Below are positions 1 to 8,147 of a stretch of DNA of 32,451 bases, piece after piece. The stretch spans positions 1 to 32,451 of the forward strand of contig NZ_JAHHIU010000158.1 of assembly GCF_024539815.1 (NCBI RefSeq), given 5' to 3'. The notes below the pieces were generated by a model, which worked only from the letters and a program-made list of their open reading frames with translations, did no database searches and had not been told where the DNA came from. Positions within the stretch are counted from its first letter, which is position 1, and each line of letters begins with the position of its first letter. Position numbers and translations under genes: made by a program. This DNA comes from Streptomyces hayashii. Lineage in GTDB: Bacteria; Actinomycetota; Actinomycetes; Streptomycetales; Streptomycetaceae.

Positions 1-20
1 ACCCCCGGAGGGCCCCCACC

Positions 21-1463
21 ATGCGCTCGCACCTGCTCAATGACACGACCGCGGAGCACTACCGCCGCTCCGTGACCGAAGGAGTAGAGCGGGTGGCCGC
101 CAAACTCGCCGCCACCGACCGTCCGTTCACCGGCGTCACGGTCGACGCCCTCGCGCCCCGCATCGACGGGATCGACCTCGACCGGCCCCTGGGCGACACC
201 TCCGCCGTGCTCGACGAGCTGGAGGAGGTGTACCTCCGCGACGCGATCTACTTCCACCACCCCCGCTACCTCGCCCACCTCAACTGCCCCGTGGTCATCC
301 CCGCCGTGCTGGGCGAGGCGGTCCTGTCCGCCGTCAACTCCTCCCTCGACACCTGGGACCAGTCGGCCGGCGGCACCCTCATCGAGCGCAGACTGATCGA
401 CTGGACGTGCGCCCGCATCGGCCTCGGCCCCGCCGCCGACGGGGTGTTCACCTCCGGCGGCAGCCAGTCCAACCTCCAGGCCCTGCTGCTGGCCCGTGAG
501 GAGGCGAAGTCCGACTCCCTGGCGAGACTGCGCGTCTTCGCCTCCGACGTCAGCCACTTCAGCGTGAAGAAGTCGGCGAAACTGCTGGGTCTCGGCCCGG
601 ACGCCGTGGTCACCGTCCCCGTCGACCACGACAAGCGCATGCAGACGGTGGCGCTCGCCCACGAGCTGGAGCGCTGCCGGAAGGACGGCCTCGTCCCCAT
701 GGCCGTCGTCGCCACCGCCGGCACCACCGACTTCGGTTCCATCGACCCGCTCCCCGAGATCGCCGAGCTGTGCGCCCAGTTCGGCGCCTGGATGCACGTC
801 GACGCCGCCTACGGCTGCGGGCTCCTCGCCTCCGTGAAGCACCGGGACCGCATCGACGGCATCGAGCGGGCCGACTCCGTCACCGTCGACTACCACAAGT
901 CCTTCTTCCAGCCCGTGAGTTCCTCCGCCGTGCTGGTCCGGGACGCGACCACGCTGGGTCACGCCACCTACCACGCCGAGTACCTCAACCCGCGCCGCAT
1001 GGTGCAGGAGCGCATCCCCAACCAGGTGGACAAGTCCCTGCAGACCACCCGCCGGTTCGACGCCCTCAAGCTGTGGATGACCCTGCGCACGATGGGCGCC
1101 GACGGCATCGGCGCGCTCTTCGACGAGGTCTGCGACCTGGCCCTGGACGGCTGGCGGCTGCTGGCCGCCGACCCGCGCTTCGACGTCGTCGTCCGGCCCT
1201 CGCTGTCGACCCTCGTCTTCCGCTACGTGCCCGGCGCCGTCACCGACCCGGCCGAGATCGACCGCGCCAACCTCTACGCCCGCAAGGCCCTGTTCGCCTC
1301 CGGCGACGCGGTGGTCGCGGGCACCAAGGTCGGCGCCCGCCACTACCTGAAGTTCACCCTGCTCAACCCCGAGACGACGACCGACGACATCGCCGCCGTC
1401 CTCGACCTGATCGCCGGCCATGCCGAGCAGTACCTGGGAGAGTCCCTTGACCGCGCTTGCTGA
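21..1463 (+). CDS. desA: DesA, PLP-dependent lysine decarboxylase (desferrioxamine pathway)
   Basis: This 480-residue protein is a group II (fold-type I) pyridoxal-phosphate decarboxylase. In the desferrioxamine pathway DesA converts lysine to cadaverine in the cytoplasm. Visible landmarks are a Gly-Gly-Ser-Gln-Ser-Asn stretch in the cofactor domain, Asp261 in a HVDAAYG motif that should contact the pyridine nitrogen, and Lys293 in a DYHKSFF motif that should form the Schiff base. The ATG follows a CGGAGG about 8 bases upstream. It is the first gene of a four-gene operon. The next gene begins inside its last codons, so the two are translationally coupled. The iron-dependent (DmdR-type) operator expected in front of desA lies outside the window, so iron control is known of the family but not visible here. 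A related diamine-forming decarboxylase is the only alternative, and the downstream genes argue against it. Confidence 0.96.
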   Translation: MRSHLLNDTTAEHYRRSVTEGVERVAAKLAATDRPFTGVTVDALAPRIDGIDLDRPLGDTSAVLDELEEVYLRDAIYFHHPRYLAHLNCPVVIPAVLGEAVLSAVNSSLDTWDQSAGGTLIERRLIDWTCARIGLGPAADGVFTSGGSQSNLQALLLAREEAKSDSLARLRVFASDVSHFSVKKSAKLLGLGPDAVVTVPVDHDKRMQTVALAHELERCRKDGLVPMAVVATAGTTDFGSIDPLPEIAELCAQFGAWMHVDAAYGCGLLASVKHRDRIDGIERADSVTVDYHKSFFQPVSSSAVLVRDATTLGHATYHAEYLNPRRMVQERIPNQVDKSLQTTRRFDALKLWMTLRTMGADGIGALFDEVCDLALDGWRLLAADPRFDVVVRPSLSTLVFRYVPGAVTDPAEIDRANLYARKALFASGDAVVAGTKVGARHYLKFTLLNPETTTDDIAAVLDLIAGHAEQYLGESLDRAC

Positions 1464-2730
1464 ATCCCCGGACGCCGTCCATGACTTCGTGGGGATCGGG
1501 CTCGGCCCCTTCAACCTCGGACTGGCCTGTCTGACCGAGCCCATCGCCGAACTCGACGGTCTCTTCCTGGAGTCGAAGCCCGACTTCGAGTGGCACGCGG
1601 GGATGTTCCTCGACGGCGCCCACCTCCAGACCCCGTTCATGTCGGACCTGGTCACCCTCGCCGACCCGACGTCCCCCTACTCCTTCCTCAACTACCTGAA
1701 GGAGAAGGGCCGGCTCTACTCCTTCTACATCCGCGAGAACTTCTACCCGCTGCGCGTCGAGTACGACGACTACTGCCGCTGGGCCGCGAACAAGCTGACC
1801 AGCGTCCGCTTCTCGACGACGGTCGCCGAGGTGACCTACGACGAGCGCGACGAGCTGTACGCGGTGCGCACCACCGACGGGGACGTCCACCGCGCCCGGC
1901 GCCTGGTCCTCGGCACCGGCACCTCCCCGTACGTCCCGCGGGCCTGCGCCGGCCTCGGCGGCGACTTCCTGCACAACTCCCGCTATGTGCAGCACAAGGC
2001 GGAGCTGCAGAAGAAGGAGTCGATCACCCTGGTCGGCTCCGGGCAGTCGGCCGCCGAGATCTACCTCGACCTGCTCTCCGAGATCGACGTCCACGGCTAC
2101 CGGCTGAACTGGGTCACCCGCTCCCCGCGCTTCTTCCCGCTGGAGTACACCAAGCTCACTCTGGAGATGACCTCCCCGGAGTACGTCGACTACTTCCGGG
2201 CGCTCCCGGAGCAGACCCGCTACCGTCTCGCCGCCGAGCAGAAGGGCCTGTTCAAGGGCATCGACGGCGATCTCGTCGACGAGATCTTCGACCTGCTCTA
2301 CCAGAAGAGCCTCGGCGGCCCCGTCCCCACCCGGCTCCTCACCAACTCGGCCCTCACCGGCGCGAGCCACGCCGACGGCACGTACACCCTGTCCTTCCGC
2401 CAGGAGGAGCAGGGCAAGGACTTCGAGCTGAGCAGCCAGGGGCTCGTGCTGGCCACCGGCTACCACTACGCCGAGCCCGAGTTCCTCGCGCCGGTGCGGC
2501 ACCGACTGCGCCGCGACGCCCACGGCAACTTCGACATCGGCCGCAACTACGCCATCGACACCACCGGTCGGGGCGTGTTCCTGCAGAACGGGGGCGTGCA
2601 CGCGCACAGCGTCACCTCGCCCGACCTCGGCATGGGCGCCTACCGCAACAGCTACATCATCCGTGAGCTGCTCGGCACCGAGTACTACCCGGTCGAGAAG
2701 ACCATCGCATTCCAGGAGTTCGGCGTATGA
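1447..2730 (+). CDS. desB: DesB, cadaverine N-hydroxylase (FAD/NADPH monooxygenase)
   Basis: This is a flavin N-hydroxylase of the lysine-6/ornithine-5 monooxygenase family. In this pathway it hydroxylates cadaverine to N-hydroxycadaverine using FAD, NADPH and oxygen. From the start chosen here (427 residues) the FAD-binding Gly-Xaa-Gly-Xaa-Gly-Pro-Xaa-Asn pattern is at residues 16-23, the NADPH-binding GSGQSAAE at about 197, and the family's C-terminal ATGYHY motif at about 336. An in-frame ATG lies 27 bases upstream at 1420. The TTG at 1447 is preferred because GGGAGAG (1436-1442) precedes it at the right distance and the protein then begins at the usual point before the FAD motif. The gene overlaps desA by 17 bases and its TGA overlaps the desC ATG (ATGA), which indicates coupled translation. 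Confidence 0.94.
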   Translation: MTALAESPDAVHDFVGIGLGPFNLGLACLTEPIAELDGLFLESKPDFEWHAGMFLDGAHLQTPFMSDLVTLADPTSPYSFLNYLKEKGRLYSFYIRENFYPLRVEYDDYCRWAANKLTSVRFSTTVAEVTYDERDELYAVRTTDGDVHRARRLVLGTGTSPYVPRACAGLGGDFLHNSRYVQHKAELQKKESITLVGSGQSAAEIYLDLLSEIDVHGYRLNWVTRSPRFFPLEYTKLTLEMTSPEYVDYFRALPEQTRYRLAAEQKGLFKGIDGDLVDEIFDLLYQKSLGGPVPTRLLTNSALTGASHADGTYTLSFRQEEQGKDFELSSQGLVLATGYHYAEPEFLAPVRHRLRRDAHGNFDIGRNYAIDTTGRGVFLQNGGVHAHSVTSPDLGMGAYRNSYIIRELLGTEYYPVEKTIAFQEFGV

Positions 2731-3278
2731 CCATCCCCGCGGCCGTCGGCCGCCTCTCCCTGCGTCCCCTCGACCCGCTGCGCGACGCCGAGCTGCTGCA
2801 CCGCTGGGTGACGCACCCGAAGGCCGCCTACTGGATGATGCGGGACGCGACGCTCGCCGACGTCGAGCGGGCCTACATGGACATCGCAGCCGACGAGCAC
2901 CACCACGCGCTCCTCGGACTGCACGACGGCGAGCCCGCCTTCCTGATGGAGCACTACGACCCCGCCCACCGTGAGCTGGTCGGCCTGTACGAGCCGCTCC
3001 CGGGCGACGTCGGCATGCACTTCCTGGTCGCCCCGACGGACCGGCCGGTGCACGGCTTCACCCGCGCGGTGATCACCGCCGTCATGGCGCACCTCTTCGC
3101 GGACCCGGCGGTCCGGCGCGTCGTCGTCGAGCCGGACGTCTCCAACACGGCCGTGCACGCGCTCAACGAGGCCGTCGGCTTCGTGCCCGAGCGGGAGATC
3201 CGCAAGCCCGAGAAGACGGCGCTGCTGAGCTTCTGCACCCGCGAGCGGTTCACCGCGGCGACGGGGGTGACCGCATGA
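2727..3278 (+). CDS. desC: DesC, N-hydroxycadaverine acyltransferase (GNAT family)
   Basis: This 183-residue protein is a siderophore-type GNAT acyltransferase, similar in layout to IucB and RhbD. In the pathway it transfers acetyl or succinyl from CoA to the hydroxylamine nitrogen of N-hydroxycadaverine, giving the hydroxamate monomers. The sequence shows the N-terminal SLRPLDPLRDAELLHRW region, the central beta-strand with MHFLVAP, and the C-terminal acetyltransferase core with an Asn followed by a HALNEAVGF helix-turn. Its ATG overlaps the desB stop and its TGA overlaps the desD ATG, both by four bases. Acyl donor preference cannot be read from the sequence. Confidence 0.93.
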   Translation: MTIPAAVGRLSLRPLDPLRDAELLHRWVTHPKAAYWMMRDATLADVERAYMDIAADEHHHALLGLHDGEPAFLMEHYDPAHRELVGLYEPLPGDVGMHFLVAPTDRPVHGFTRAVITAVMAHLFADPAVRRVVVEPDVSNTAVHALNEAVGFVPEREIRKPEKTALLSFCTRERFTAATGVTA

Positions 3279-5062
3279 GCCTCGCCGACGCCGTGGCCCA
3301 CCTCTCCCCCGAGCACTGGGCGAAGGCCAACCGTCTCCTGGTGCGCAAGGCCCTCGCGGAGTTCGCCCACGAGCGGCTCCTCACGCCGGAGGAGCTCGAC
3401 CCGCCCGACGAGAAGGGCGGCCGGTACGTCGTCCGCAGCGACGACGGGCTGACGTCCTACCGGTTCACCGCCGTCCGCCGCGCCCTCGACCACTGGCAGG
3501 TGGACGCCGGCTCGATCACCCGCATCCGCGGCGGAGCCGAACTCCCCGTCGAGGCACTGGACTTCTTCATCGAGCTGAAGTCGGCCCTGGGCCTGAGCGA
3601 CGAGATCCTGCCGGTCTATCTGGAGGAGATCTCCTCCACCCTCTCCGGCTCCTGCTACAAGCTCACCAAGCCCGAGATCACCTCGGCGGACCTGGTCCGC
3701 GCCGGGTTCCAGGCCATCGAGACCGGGATGACCGAGGGCCACCCCTGCTTCGTCGCCAACAACGGGCGGCTCGGCTTCGGCGTCCACGAGTACCTGTCGT
3801 ACGCGCCGGAGACGGCGAACCCGGTCCGGCTGGTCTGGCTGGCCGCGCACCGCTCACGCGCCGCGTTCACGGCGGGCGTCGGCATCGCGTACGAGTCGTT
3901 CGTGCGCGAGGAGCTGGGCGCCGCGACCGTCGACCGGTTCGACGCGGTCCTGCGCGAGCGCGGCCTGGACCCGGCCGACTACCTCCTCATCCCCGTCCAC
4001 CCCTGGCAGTGGCGGAACAAGCTCACCGTCACCTTCGCGGCCGAGATCGCCCGCGAGCACCTGGTGTGCCTGGGCGAGGGCGACGACGAGTACCTGGCAC
4101 AGCAGTCCATCCGCACCTTCTTCAACCGGACCCACCCCGAGAAGCACTACGTCAAGACGGCCCTGTCCGTGCTCAACATGGGCTTCATGCGCGGACTCTC
4201 GGCCGCCTACATGGAGGCCACCCCGGCCATCAACGACTGGCTGGCCCAGCTCATCGACAACGACCCGGTGCTGAGGTCGACCGGTCTGTCGATCATCCGC
4301 GAGCGGGCCGCCGTCGGCTACCGGCACCTGGAGTACGAGGCCGCGACGGACCGCTACTCGCCGTACCGCAAGATGCTCGCGGCGCTGTGGCGGGAGAGCC
4401 CGGTCCCGGCGCTGCGCGAGGGCGAGTCGCTCGCGACGATGGCCTCGCTGATCCATGTGGACCACGAGGGCCGGTCGGTGGCCGGCGCGCTGATCGAGCG
4501 CTCCGGCCTGGCCCCCGCCGAGTGGCTGCGCGCCTACCTCCAGGCCTACTACACGCCCCTGCTGCACAGCTTCTACGCCTACGACCTGGTGTTCATGCCG
4601 CACGGCGAGAACACGATCCTCGTGCTGAAGGACGGCGTCGTACAGCGGGCGGTCTACAAGGACATCGCCGAGGAGATCGCCGTCATGGACCCGGACGCGG
4701 TGCTGCCGCCCGAGGTCCGGCGCATCCGCGTGGACGTCCCCGAGGACAAGAGGCTCCTGTCGATCTTCACGGACGTCTTCGACTGCTTCTTCCGCTTCCT
4801 CGCGGCCGACCTGGCCTGCGAAGGCGTCCTGGAGGAGGAGGGGTTCTGGCGCACGGTCGCCGAGGTCACCCGCGCCTACCAGGAGGCGAACCCCGAACTG
4901 GCCGACCGGTTCCGCCAGTACGACATGTTCGCCCCCGAGTTCGCCCTGTCCTGCCTCAACCGCCTCCAACTGCGCGACAACCGGCAGATGGTGGATCTGT
5001 CCGACCCGTCGGGCGCCCTCCAGCTGGTCGGAACCCTGAGCAACCCCCTCGCCGGGTACTGA
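3275..5062 (+). CDS. desD: DesD, NRPS-independent siderophore (NIS) synthetase
   Basis: This 595-residue ATP-dependent synthetase belongs to the IucA/IucC family (type C NIS synthetase). It adenylates the succinylated hydroxamate and joins monomers through amide bonds, then closes the ring to make desferrioxamine E or releases linear forms. Family landmarks are the ATP-binding segment STLSGSCYKL (about residues 121-130), the EGHPCFVANNG stretch, HPWQWRNK at about 242, a basic FFNRTHPEKHYVKT segment at about 282 and HGENTILVLKDG at about 442. Its length is usual for the family. It is the last gene of the operon: a 10-bp GC hairpin follows within 50 bases of the stop and the next gene has its own start signals. 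Export and uptake genes are not next to it on this side. Confidence 0.96.
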   Translation: MSLADAVAHLSPEHWAKANRLLVRKALAEFAHERLLTPEELDPPDEKGGRYVVRSDDGLTSYRFTAVRRALDHWQVDAGSITRIRGGAELPVEALDFFIELKSALGLSDEILPVYLEEISSTLSGSCYKLTKPEITSADLVRAGFQAIETGMTEGHPCFVANNGRLGFGVHEYLSYAPETANPVRLVWLAAHRSRAAFTAGVGIAYESFVREELGAATVDRFDAVLRERGLDPADYLLIPVHPWQWRNKLTVTFAAEIAREHLVCLGEGDDEYLAQQSIRTFFNRTHPEKHYVKTALSVLNMGFMRGLSAAYMEATPAINDWLAQLIDNDPVLRSTGLSIIRERAAVGYRHLEYEAATDRYSPYRKMLAALWRESPVPALREGESLATMASLIHVDHEGRSVAGALIERSGLAPAEWLRAYLQAYYTPLLHSFYAYDLVFMPHGENTILVLKDGVVQRAVYKDIAEEIAVMDPDAVLPPEVRRIRVDVPEDKRLLSIFTDVFDCFFRFLAADLACEGVLEEEGFWRTVAEVTRAYQEANPELADRFRQYDMFAPEFALSCLNRLQLRDNRQMVDLSDPSGALQLVGTLSNPLAGY

Positions 5063-5068
5063 TCCGAC

Positions 5069-5110
5069 GCGGCGGGCGTCCCCGGGCGCCGTCCTCGGGG
5101 CGCCCGCCGC
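5069..5110 (+). terminator. Probable transcription terminator after desD
   Basis: A hairpin begins six bases after the desD stop. GCGGCGGGCG (5069-5078) pairs perfectly with CGCCCGCCGC (5101-5110), and inside it CCCCG (5080-5084) pairs with CGGGG (5096-5100). There is no T-run, which is common for Streptomyces terminators. It probably separates the des operon from the following gene. Confidence 0.65.
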
Positions 5111-5146
5111 CGTGTGCCGGGCCCGGCCGCCGTGTGCCCGGCCCGG
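5106..5146. repeat. Imperfect 21-bp tandem duplication
   Basis: Two adjacent copies of a GC-rich 21-base unit (5106-5126 and 5126-5146, period 20) differ at one base. They lie between the desD hairpin and the next gene. The unit begins GCCGCCGTGTGCC. It may be simple slippage or part of the promoter of the downstream gene. Confidence 0.7.
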
Positions 5147-5166
5147 GGCGGTGGAACAATCCCCGC

Positions 5167-6033
5167 ATGGCGGAAATCCTGCAGAAGGACGGCACGTGGA
5201 TCTTCGACGGCGACGCCCTGAGGTTGACGCCGGGACGGGACAGGAACGTCGGGCCGCTGCGCCGGGAGCTGGGTGAACTCGTCGTACCGCTGCGAGCGTT
5301 GGCGGGTGTGTCGTTCGAGCAGGGGAAGAGGGGCGGACGGCTGAGGCTGCGGCTTCGGGACGGCGCGGATCCGCTGCTCCAGGCGACCGGCGGGCGGCTG
5401 GCCGAGCCGCACGATCCCTACCAGCTGCTCGTCGAGGCCGACCGGTACGGCGTCGCCGAGTACTTCGTGGACGAGGTGCGCCGCGCGCTGCTGCTGGACG
5501 AGGTCCCCGCCGGCCCGGTGGACGCCTATCTGCTCCCCGGCCCGTCCGTGCCGCTGTCCGTCTCCGCCGGGGACGGCACCGCGAGCTTCGACGGCGAGAC
5601 CGTACGGCTGGAGTGGAACTGGAAGACGGAGGAGGCCAAGGCCTCCGCCGGGCCCCGCACGCTGTCGGTCACGGAGATCGACGGCGTGGAGTGGCAGCCC
5701 GCGGTGGGTCTGGAGAACGGCGCACTGCGGTTCCGGCTGCGGCACGCGCCCGTCACGACCCCGCCCAAGTACGACCCGAACGCCGTGGAGCTGTGGGGCT
5801 TCAGGAAGGACCCGCTGATGGCCCTGGTCGCGGCGGCCGTGCAGGCACGGCTCCCGCATCCGGCCGCGACCGCCGAGGACGCCCCGCGGCCGCAGCTGCC
5901 GGGGCCTGCCGCCGAGGGCGACCACGACGCCCTGCTGCGGCGGCTGCGCGAGCTCGGCGAGCTGCACCGCGACGGCGTCCTGACGGACGACGAGTTCACC
6001 CTGGCCAAACAGGCGGTCCTCAAGCGCCTCTAG
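5167..6033 (+). CDS. DUF4429-type protein with C-terminal SHOCT motif
   Basis: A 288-residue soluble protein of unknown function. The first two thirds appear to contain two similar halves (about 1-115 and 125-230), each with a strand-rich pattern that fits the DUF4429 family: the first reads WIFDGDALRLTPGRDRN and the second ASFDGETVRLEWNWKTEE. The last 30 residues (LLRRLRELGELHRDGVLTDDEF and on to LKRL) are a SHOCT motif, a short helical module often found at the C-terminus of actinobacterial proteins. No signal peptide or membrane segment is visible. No good ribosome binding site precedes the ATG. An AACAAT ends six bases before it, so the transcript may be leaderless. It is separated from desD by a hairpin and need not be part of the siderophore pathway. 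Confidence 0.85.
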   Translation: MAEILQKDGTWIFDGDALRLTPGRDRNVGPLRRELGELVVPLRALAGVSFEQGKRGGRLRLRLRDGADPLLQATGGRLAEPHDPYQLLVEADRYGVAEYFVDEVRRALLLDEVPAGPVDAYLLPGPSVPLSVSAGDGTASFDGETVRLEWNWKTEEAKASAGPRTLSVTEIDGVEWQPAVGLENGALRFRLRHAPVTTPPKYDPNAVELWGFRKDPLMALVAAAVQARLPHPAATAEDAPRPQLPGPAAEGDHDALLRRLRELGELHRDGVLTDDEFTLAKQAVLKRL

Positions 6034-6084
6034 CGCGGACGAGGACCGCCTGCCGGTCGGCGCCGGAGCCGGCCGGCCGGGGGT

Positions 6085-6108
6085 GCGCGCCCCGCCTTCC
6101 GGGCGCGC
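6085..6108. terminator. Hairpin between convergent genes
   Basis: GCGCGCCC (6085-6092) and GGGCGCGC (6101-6108) form a perfect 8-bp stem around an 8-base loop. It lies between the end of the DUF4429 gene and the end of the convergent phosphatase gene, so it could serve both strands. Confidence 0.5.
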
Positions 6109-6116
6109 GGCCCCGG

Positions 6117-7694
6117 CTACTTCGCCCGGCGGGCCACCGTGAAGTGGTCGATCCGGTCGCCGGTCTCCGCGATGCCCTGGACCTTCAGGGTCGTGTAGTG
6201 GCCCTTGGGCGCGGGGGTGACGTCCACGCGCAGGAACGAGTAGTTCAGGTAGCGCACCCGCGACCAGGCGACCGTCTCGTTCTGCTTGCCGTCCTTGAGG
6301 TTGACGAACGAGGCCACCGAGTCGACCTCGTTCTCGTGGCCCTCGTACGAGTCCGGCGCGGTGAAGGCGTACAGGCTGCGGCCGGCCGCGCCCGCCGTCA
6401 CGTAGACCACGCCCTCGGTCTCCGGGTAGGCCGTGCCGCCGATGGGGAGCTTCTTGGTGACCGTGTTGCCCTTGATGACGTCGGTGCGCTCGTACTGGTG
6501 GTTGTGGCCGTTGATGACCAGGTCCACCTGGTACTTGTCGAACAGCGGCACCCACTCCTGCCGCACGCCCCCCTCCGAGGCGTGCGCGGTGGAGGTGCAG
6601 TACGCGCAGTGGTGGAAGAACACCACGACGAAGTCGATGTCCTTCGCGGCGCGGAACTTCTTCAGCTGCGCCTCGAACCACTTGGTCTGCGTGCCGCCGG
6701 AGATGCCGAGGTTGGCCGGGATCTCGAAGGAGACGTCGTTGGGGTCCAGCGAGATGACCGCCGTGTTGCCGTAGACGAAGGAGTAGACGCCCGGGAGGTT
6801 CTTCCTGTCGGGGCCGTTGTCGGGCAGGTTCCAGCGGGCCTCCTCGCCGCCGTAGCCGTTGGGCGAGTACCAGGCCTCCATGTCGTGGTTGCCGTACGAC
6901 ACCATCCACGGCACCGACTTGGAGACGGACTCGGTCTGGGCGAGGAACTGGTCCCAGGTGCGCGAGTCGAAGACGGTGTCGGAGGTCTTGCCCTGCCCGG
7001 CGGGGTCGCCGTAGGCGATGTCGCCGGCGTGCAGGTGGAAGGCCGGGTTCTGGCCGAGGATCAGGCTGTCGTTGGCCAGCGCGTGGTAGCTGACGCCCTG
7101 GTCGCCGAAGGCCGTGAAGGTGAAGGGCGCCTTGTGGGCGGGGGCCGTGGTGAAGGTGCCCAGGGTGCCCAGCAGGTGCGGCGCGGCCGGGTCGAAGCCC
7201 GCGTGGCCCACGCCGTAGTAGTACGTCCTGCCCGGCTTGAGGCAGGTGAGCTCGGCGTGCACGTAGTACTGGGTGTGGTCGCCGCTGGCGCCGACGCCGG
7301 CCGGGGTGTACAGGGTGCGCACCTCGGCCTCGATCTTGCGGGAGAGGTCCCAGGGGTGGGCGCCGATGCGGATGAACGGCTTCTTCACCGCGACCGGCAC
7401 CTGCCAGGAGACGGTCATCTCGGTGCGCGGGTCGTTGCCGTAGGCGAGGTGGCGGCCGAAGGGGGCGACGAGGGCGCCGTCGACGGTCTCGGTGTGCGAG
7501 AGCGGCTGCGTGGGAACGGCGGCCTGCGCCGTGGCGCCCGTGACGAACGCGCCACCGGTGACGGCGCCCAGCGTGACCGCGCCGCCTCTGATCATCGTGC
7601 GCCGGGAGAACTTGGCGCGCAGGTACTCGTGCTGCTCCGCCATGCTCATGCGGTCGGCGAGCTGCTCGGGTACGCCCATGCGAGGAGTGTCCAT
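6117..7694 (-). CDS. Tat-exported purple acid phosphatase-type metallophosphoesterase
   Basis: A 525-residue secreted enzyme that probably removes phosphate from organic phosphoesters outside the cell. Residues 31-60 form a twin-arginine signal (SRRTMIRGG, a small-residue hydrophobic stretch, then ATAQA). Residues of about 85-180 resemble the fibronectin-like N-terminal domain of purple acid phosphatases, ending in TYYYGVGHAG. The catalytic domain has the full metal ligand set: Asp198 in FGDQG, Asp225 and Tyr228 in GDIAYG, Asn269-His270 in GNHD, His361/362, and His397 and His399 in NGHNHQYER. The Tyr in GDIAY is the ligand that gives purple acid phosphatases their colour. The start chosen is the first ATG in frame; a second ATG is five codons on, and neither has a strong ribosome binding site. 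The gene diverges from the glmS-linked small gene. Confidence 0.93.
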   Translation of the reverse strand: MDTPRMGVPEQLADRMSMAEQHEYLRAKFSRRTMIRGGAVTLGAVTGGAFVTGATAQAAVPTQPLSHTETVDGALVAPFGRHLAYGNDPRTEMTVSWQVPVAVKKPFIRIGAHPWDLSRKIEAEVRTLYTPAGVGASGDHTQYYVHAELTCLKPGRTYYYGVGHAGFDPAAPHLLGTLGTFTTAPAHKAPFTFTAFGDQGVSYHALANDSLILGQNPAFHLHAGDIAYGDPAGQGKTSDTVFDSRTWDQFLAQTESVSKSVPWMVSYGNHDMEAWYSPNGYGGEEARWNLPDNGPDRKNLPGVYSFVYGNTAVISLDPNDVSFEIPANLGISGGTQTKWFEAQLKKFRAAKDIDFVVVFFHHCAYCTSTAHASEGGVRQEWVPLFDKYQVDLVINGHNHQYERTDVIKGNTVTKKLPIGGTAYPETEGVVYVTAGAAGRSLYAFTAPDSYEGHENEVDSVASFVNLKDGKQNETVAWSRVRYLNYSFLRVDVTPAPKGHYTTLKVQGIAETGDRIDHFTVARRAK

Positions 7695-7735
7695 GACGTC
7701 TGAAACTCGTCGGTTCCGGCGACGGCCCGCAAGAC

Positions 7736-7757
7736 GCCGAATGGACGGTTCGCGAAC
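7736..7757 (-). promoter_or_regulatory. Possible PHO-box-like pair of 11-base direct units upstream of the phosphatase
   Basis: On the minus strand, 42 bases before the phosphatase start, two contiguous 11-base units read GTTCGCGAACC and GTCCATTCGGC. Streptomyces PhoP boxes are tandem 11-base units of the GTTCACC type, so the layout fits, but the second unit matches poorly. The inner TTCGCGAA is also a palindrome. Confidence 0.3.
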
Positions 7758-7807
7758 AGCGACCCATAACACATTCAATGTTCCCCCAAGGCTCCCCCAC
7801 AGGGCCC

Positions 7808-7823
7808 TGCCCGAAATCGGGCA
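7808..7823. promoter_or_regulatory. 16-bp palindrome in the divergent phosphatase/glmS-region promoter
   Basis: TGCCCGA-AA-TCGGGCA is a perfect inverted repeat with 7-bp arms and a 2-base centre. It ends six bases before a TTGCGA hexamer that could be a -35 for the rightward genes. Its position and symmetry suggest an operator; the binding protein is unknown. Confidence 0.45.
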
Positions 7824-7829
7824 CGATTC

Positions 7830-7858
7830 TTGCGAAACCGGCTCGCGTACCTCAGGAT
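7830..7858 (+). promoter_or_regulatory. Candidate promoter for the small gene and glmS
   Basis: TTGCGA (7830-7835) and CAGGAT (7853-7858) are separated by 17 bases, a good fit to Streptomyces housekeeping promoters. The expected transcription start falls at or next to the GTG at 7866, giving a leaderless message. The AGGA inside the -10 could instead be a ribosome binding site for a longer transcript. Confidence 0.45.
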
Positions 7859-7865
7859 CTACCGG

Positions 7866-8123
7866 GTGCACGACGAACTCGTTGATCATCTGACGCGCTC
7901 CACGCCCCTCCAGCGGGGCGAGGCGCTGCGGGTGGTCCAGGACGTGCTCGCCTACTTCGACGAGACGACCGAGGACTTCGTCCGTCGCCGCCACCGCGAG
8001 CTCCAGGCCCAGGGCCTGGTGAACGCGGAGATCTTCGAACGGATCGAGGCGGACCTGAAATACCGTGCGGTGGCGCCGCCCGAGCTCACGCTCAGGCAAC
8101 TGCGACGCATCGTCTACGGCTGA
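7866..8123 (+). CDS. Small conserved protein of unknown function directly upstream of glmS
   Basis: An 85-residue, charged, apparently all-helical protein with no signal peptide, membrane segment or cysteine. I do not recognise a named domain. The central part (about residues 15-60) is rich in Glu, Arg and Gln and ends in ADLKYRAVAPPELTLRQLRRIVYG. The reading frame is open back to a TTG at 7830, but the GTG at 7866 is preferred: either an AGGA lies eight bases before it, or the message is leaderless from a promoter ending at 7858. glmS starts 24 bases after its stop, so the two are probably co-transcribed. A role linked to amino-sugar synthesis is inferred from position only. Confidence 0.85.
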   Translation: MHDELVDHLTRSTPLQRGEALRVVQDVLAYFDETTEDFVRRRHRELQAQGLVNAEIFERIEADLKYRAVAPPELTLRQLRRIVYG

Positions 8124-8147
8124 ACCGAAGCTTGGGGATACGTATAT

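Noticed and set aside
1..20. Iron-responsive operator in front of desA
   Set aside because: The window begins 20 bases before the start codon, so the expected operator region is not included.
4876..7824. Long minus-strand open frame over desD, DUF4429 and part of the phosphatase
   Set aside because: It is out of frame with the phosphatase and antisense to two real genes.
8124..8147. glmS ribozyme or other riboswitch before glmS
   Set aside because: The gap is only 24 bases and has no room for such a structure; the ribozyme is typical of Firmicutes.
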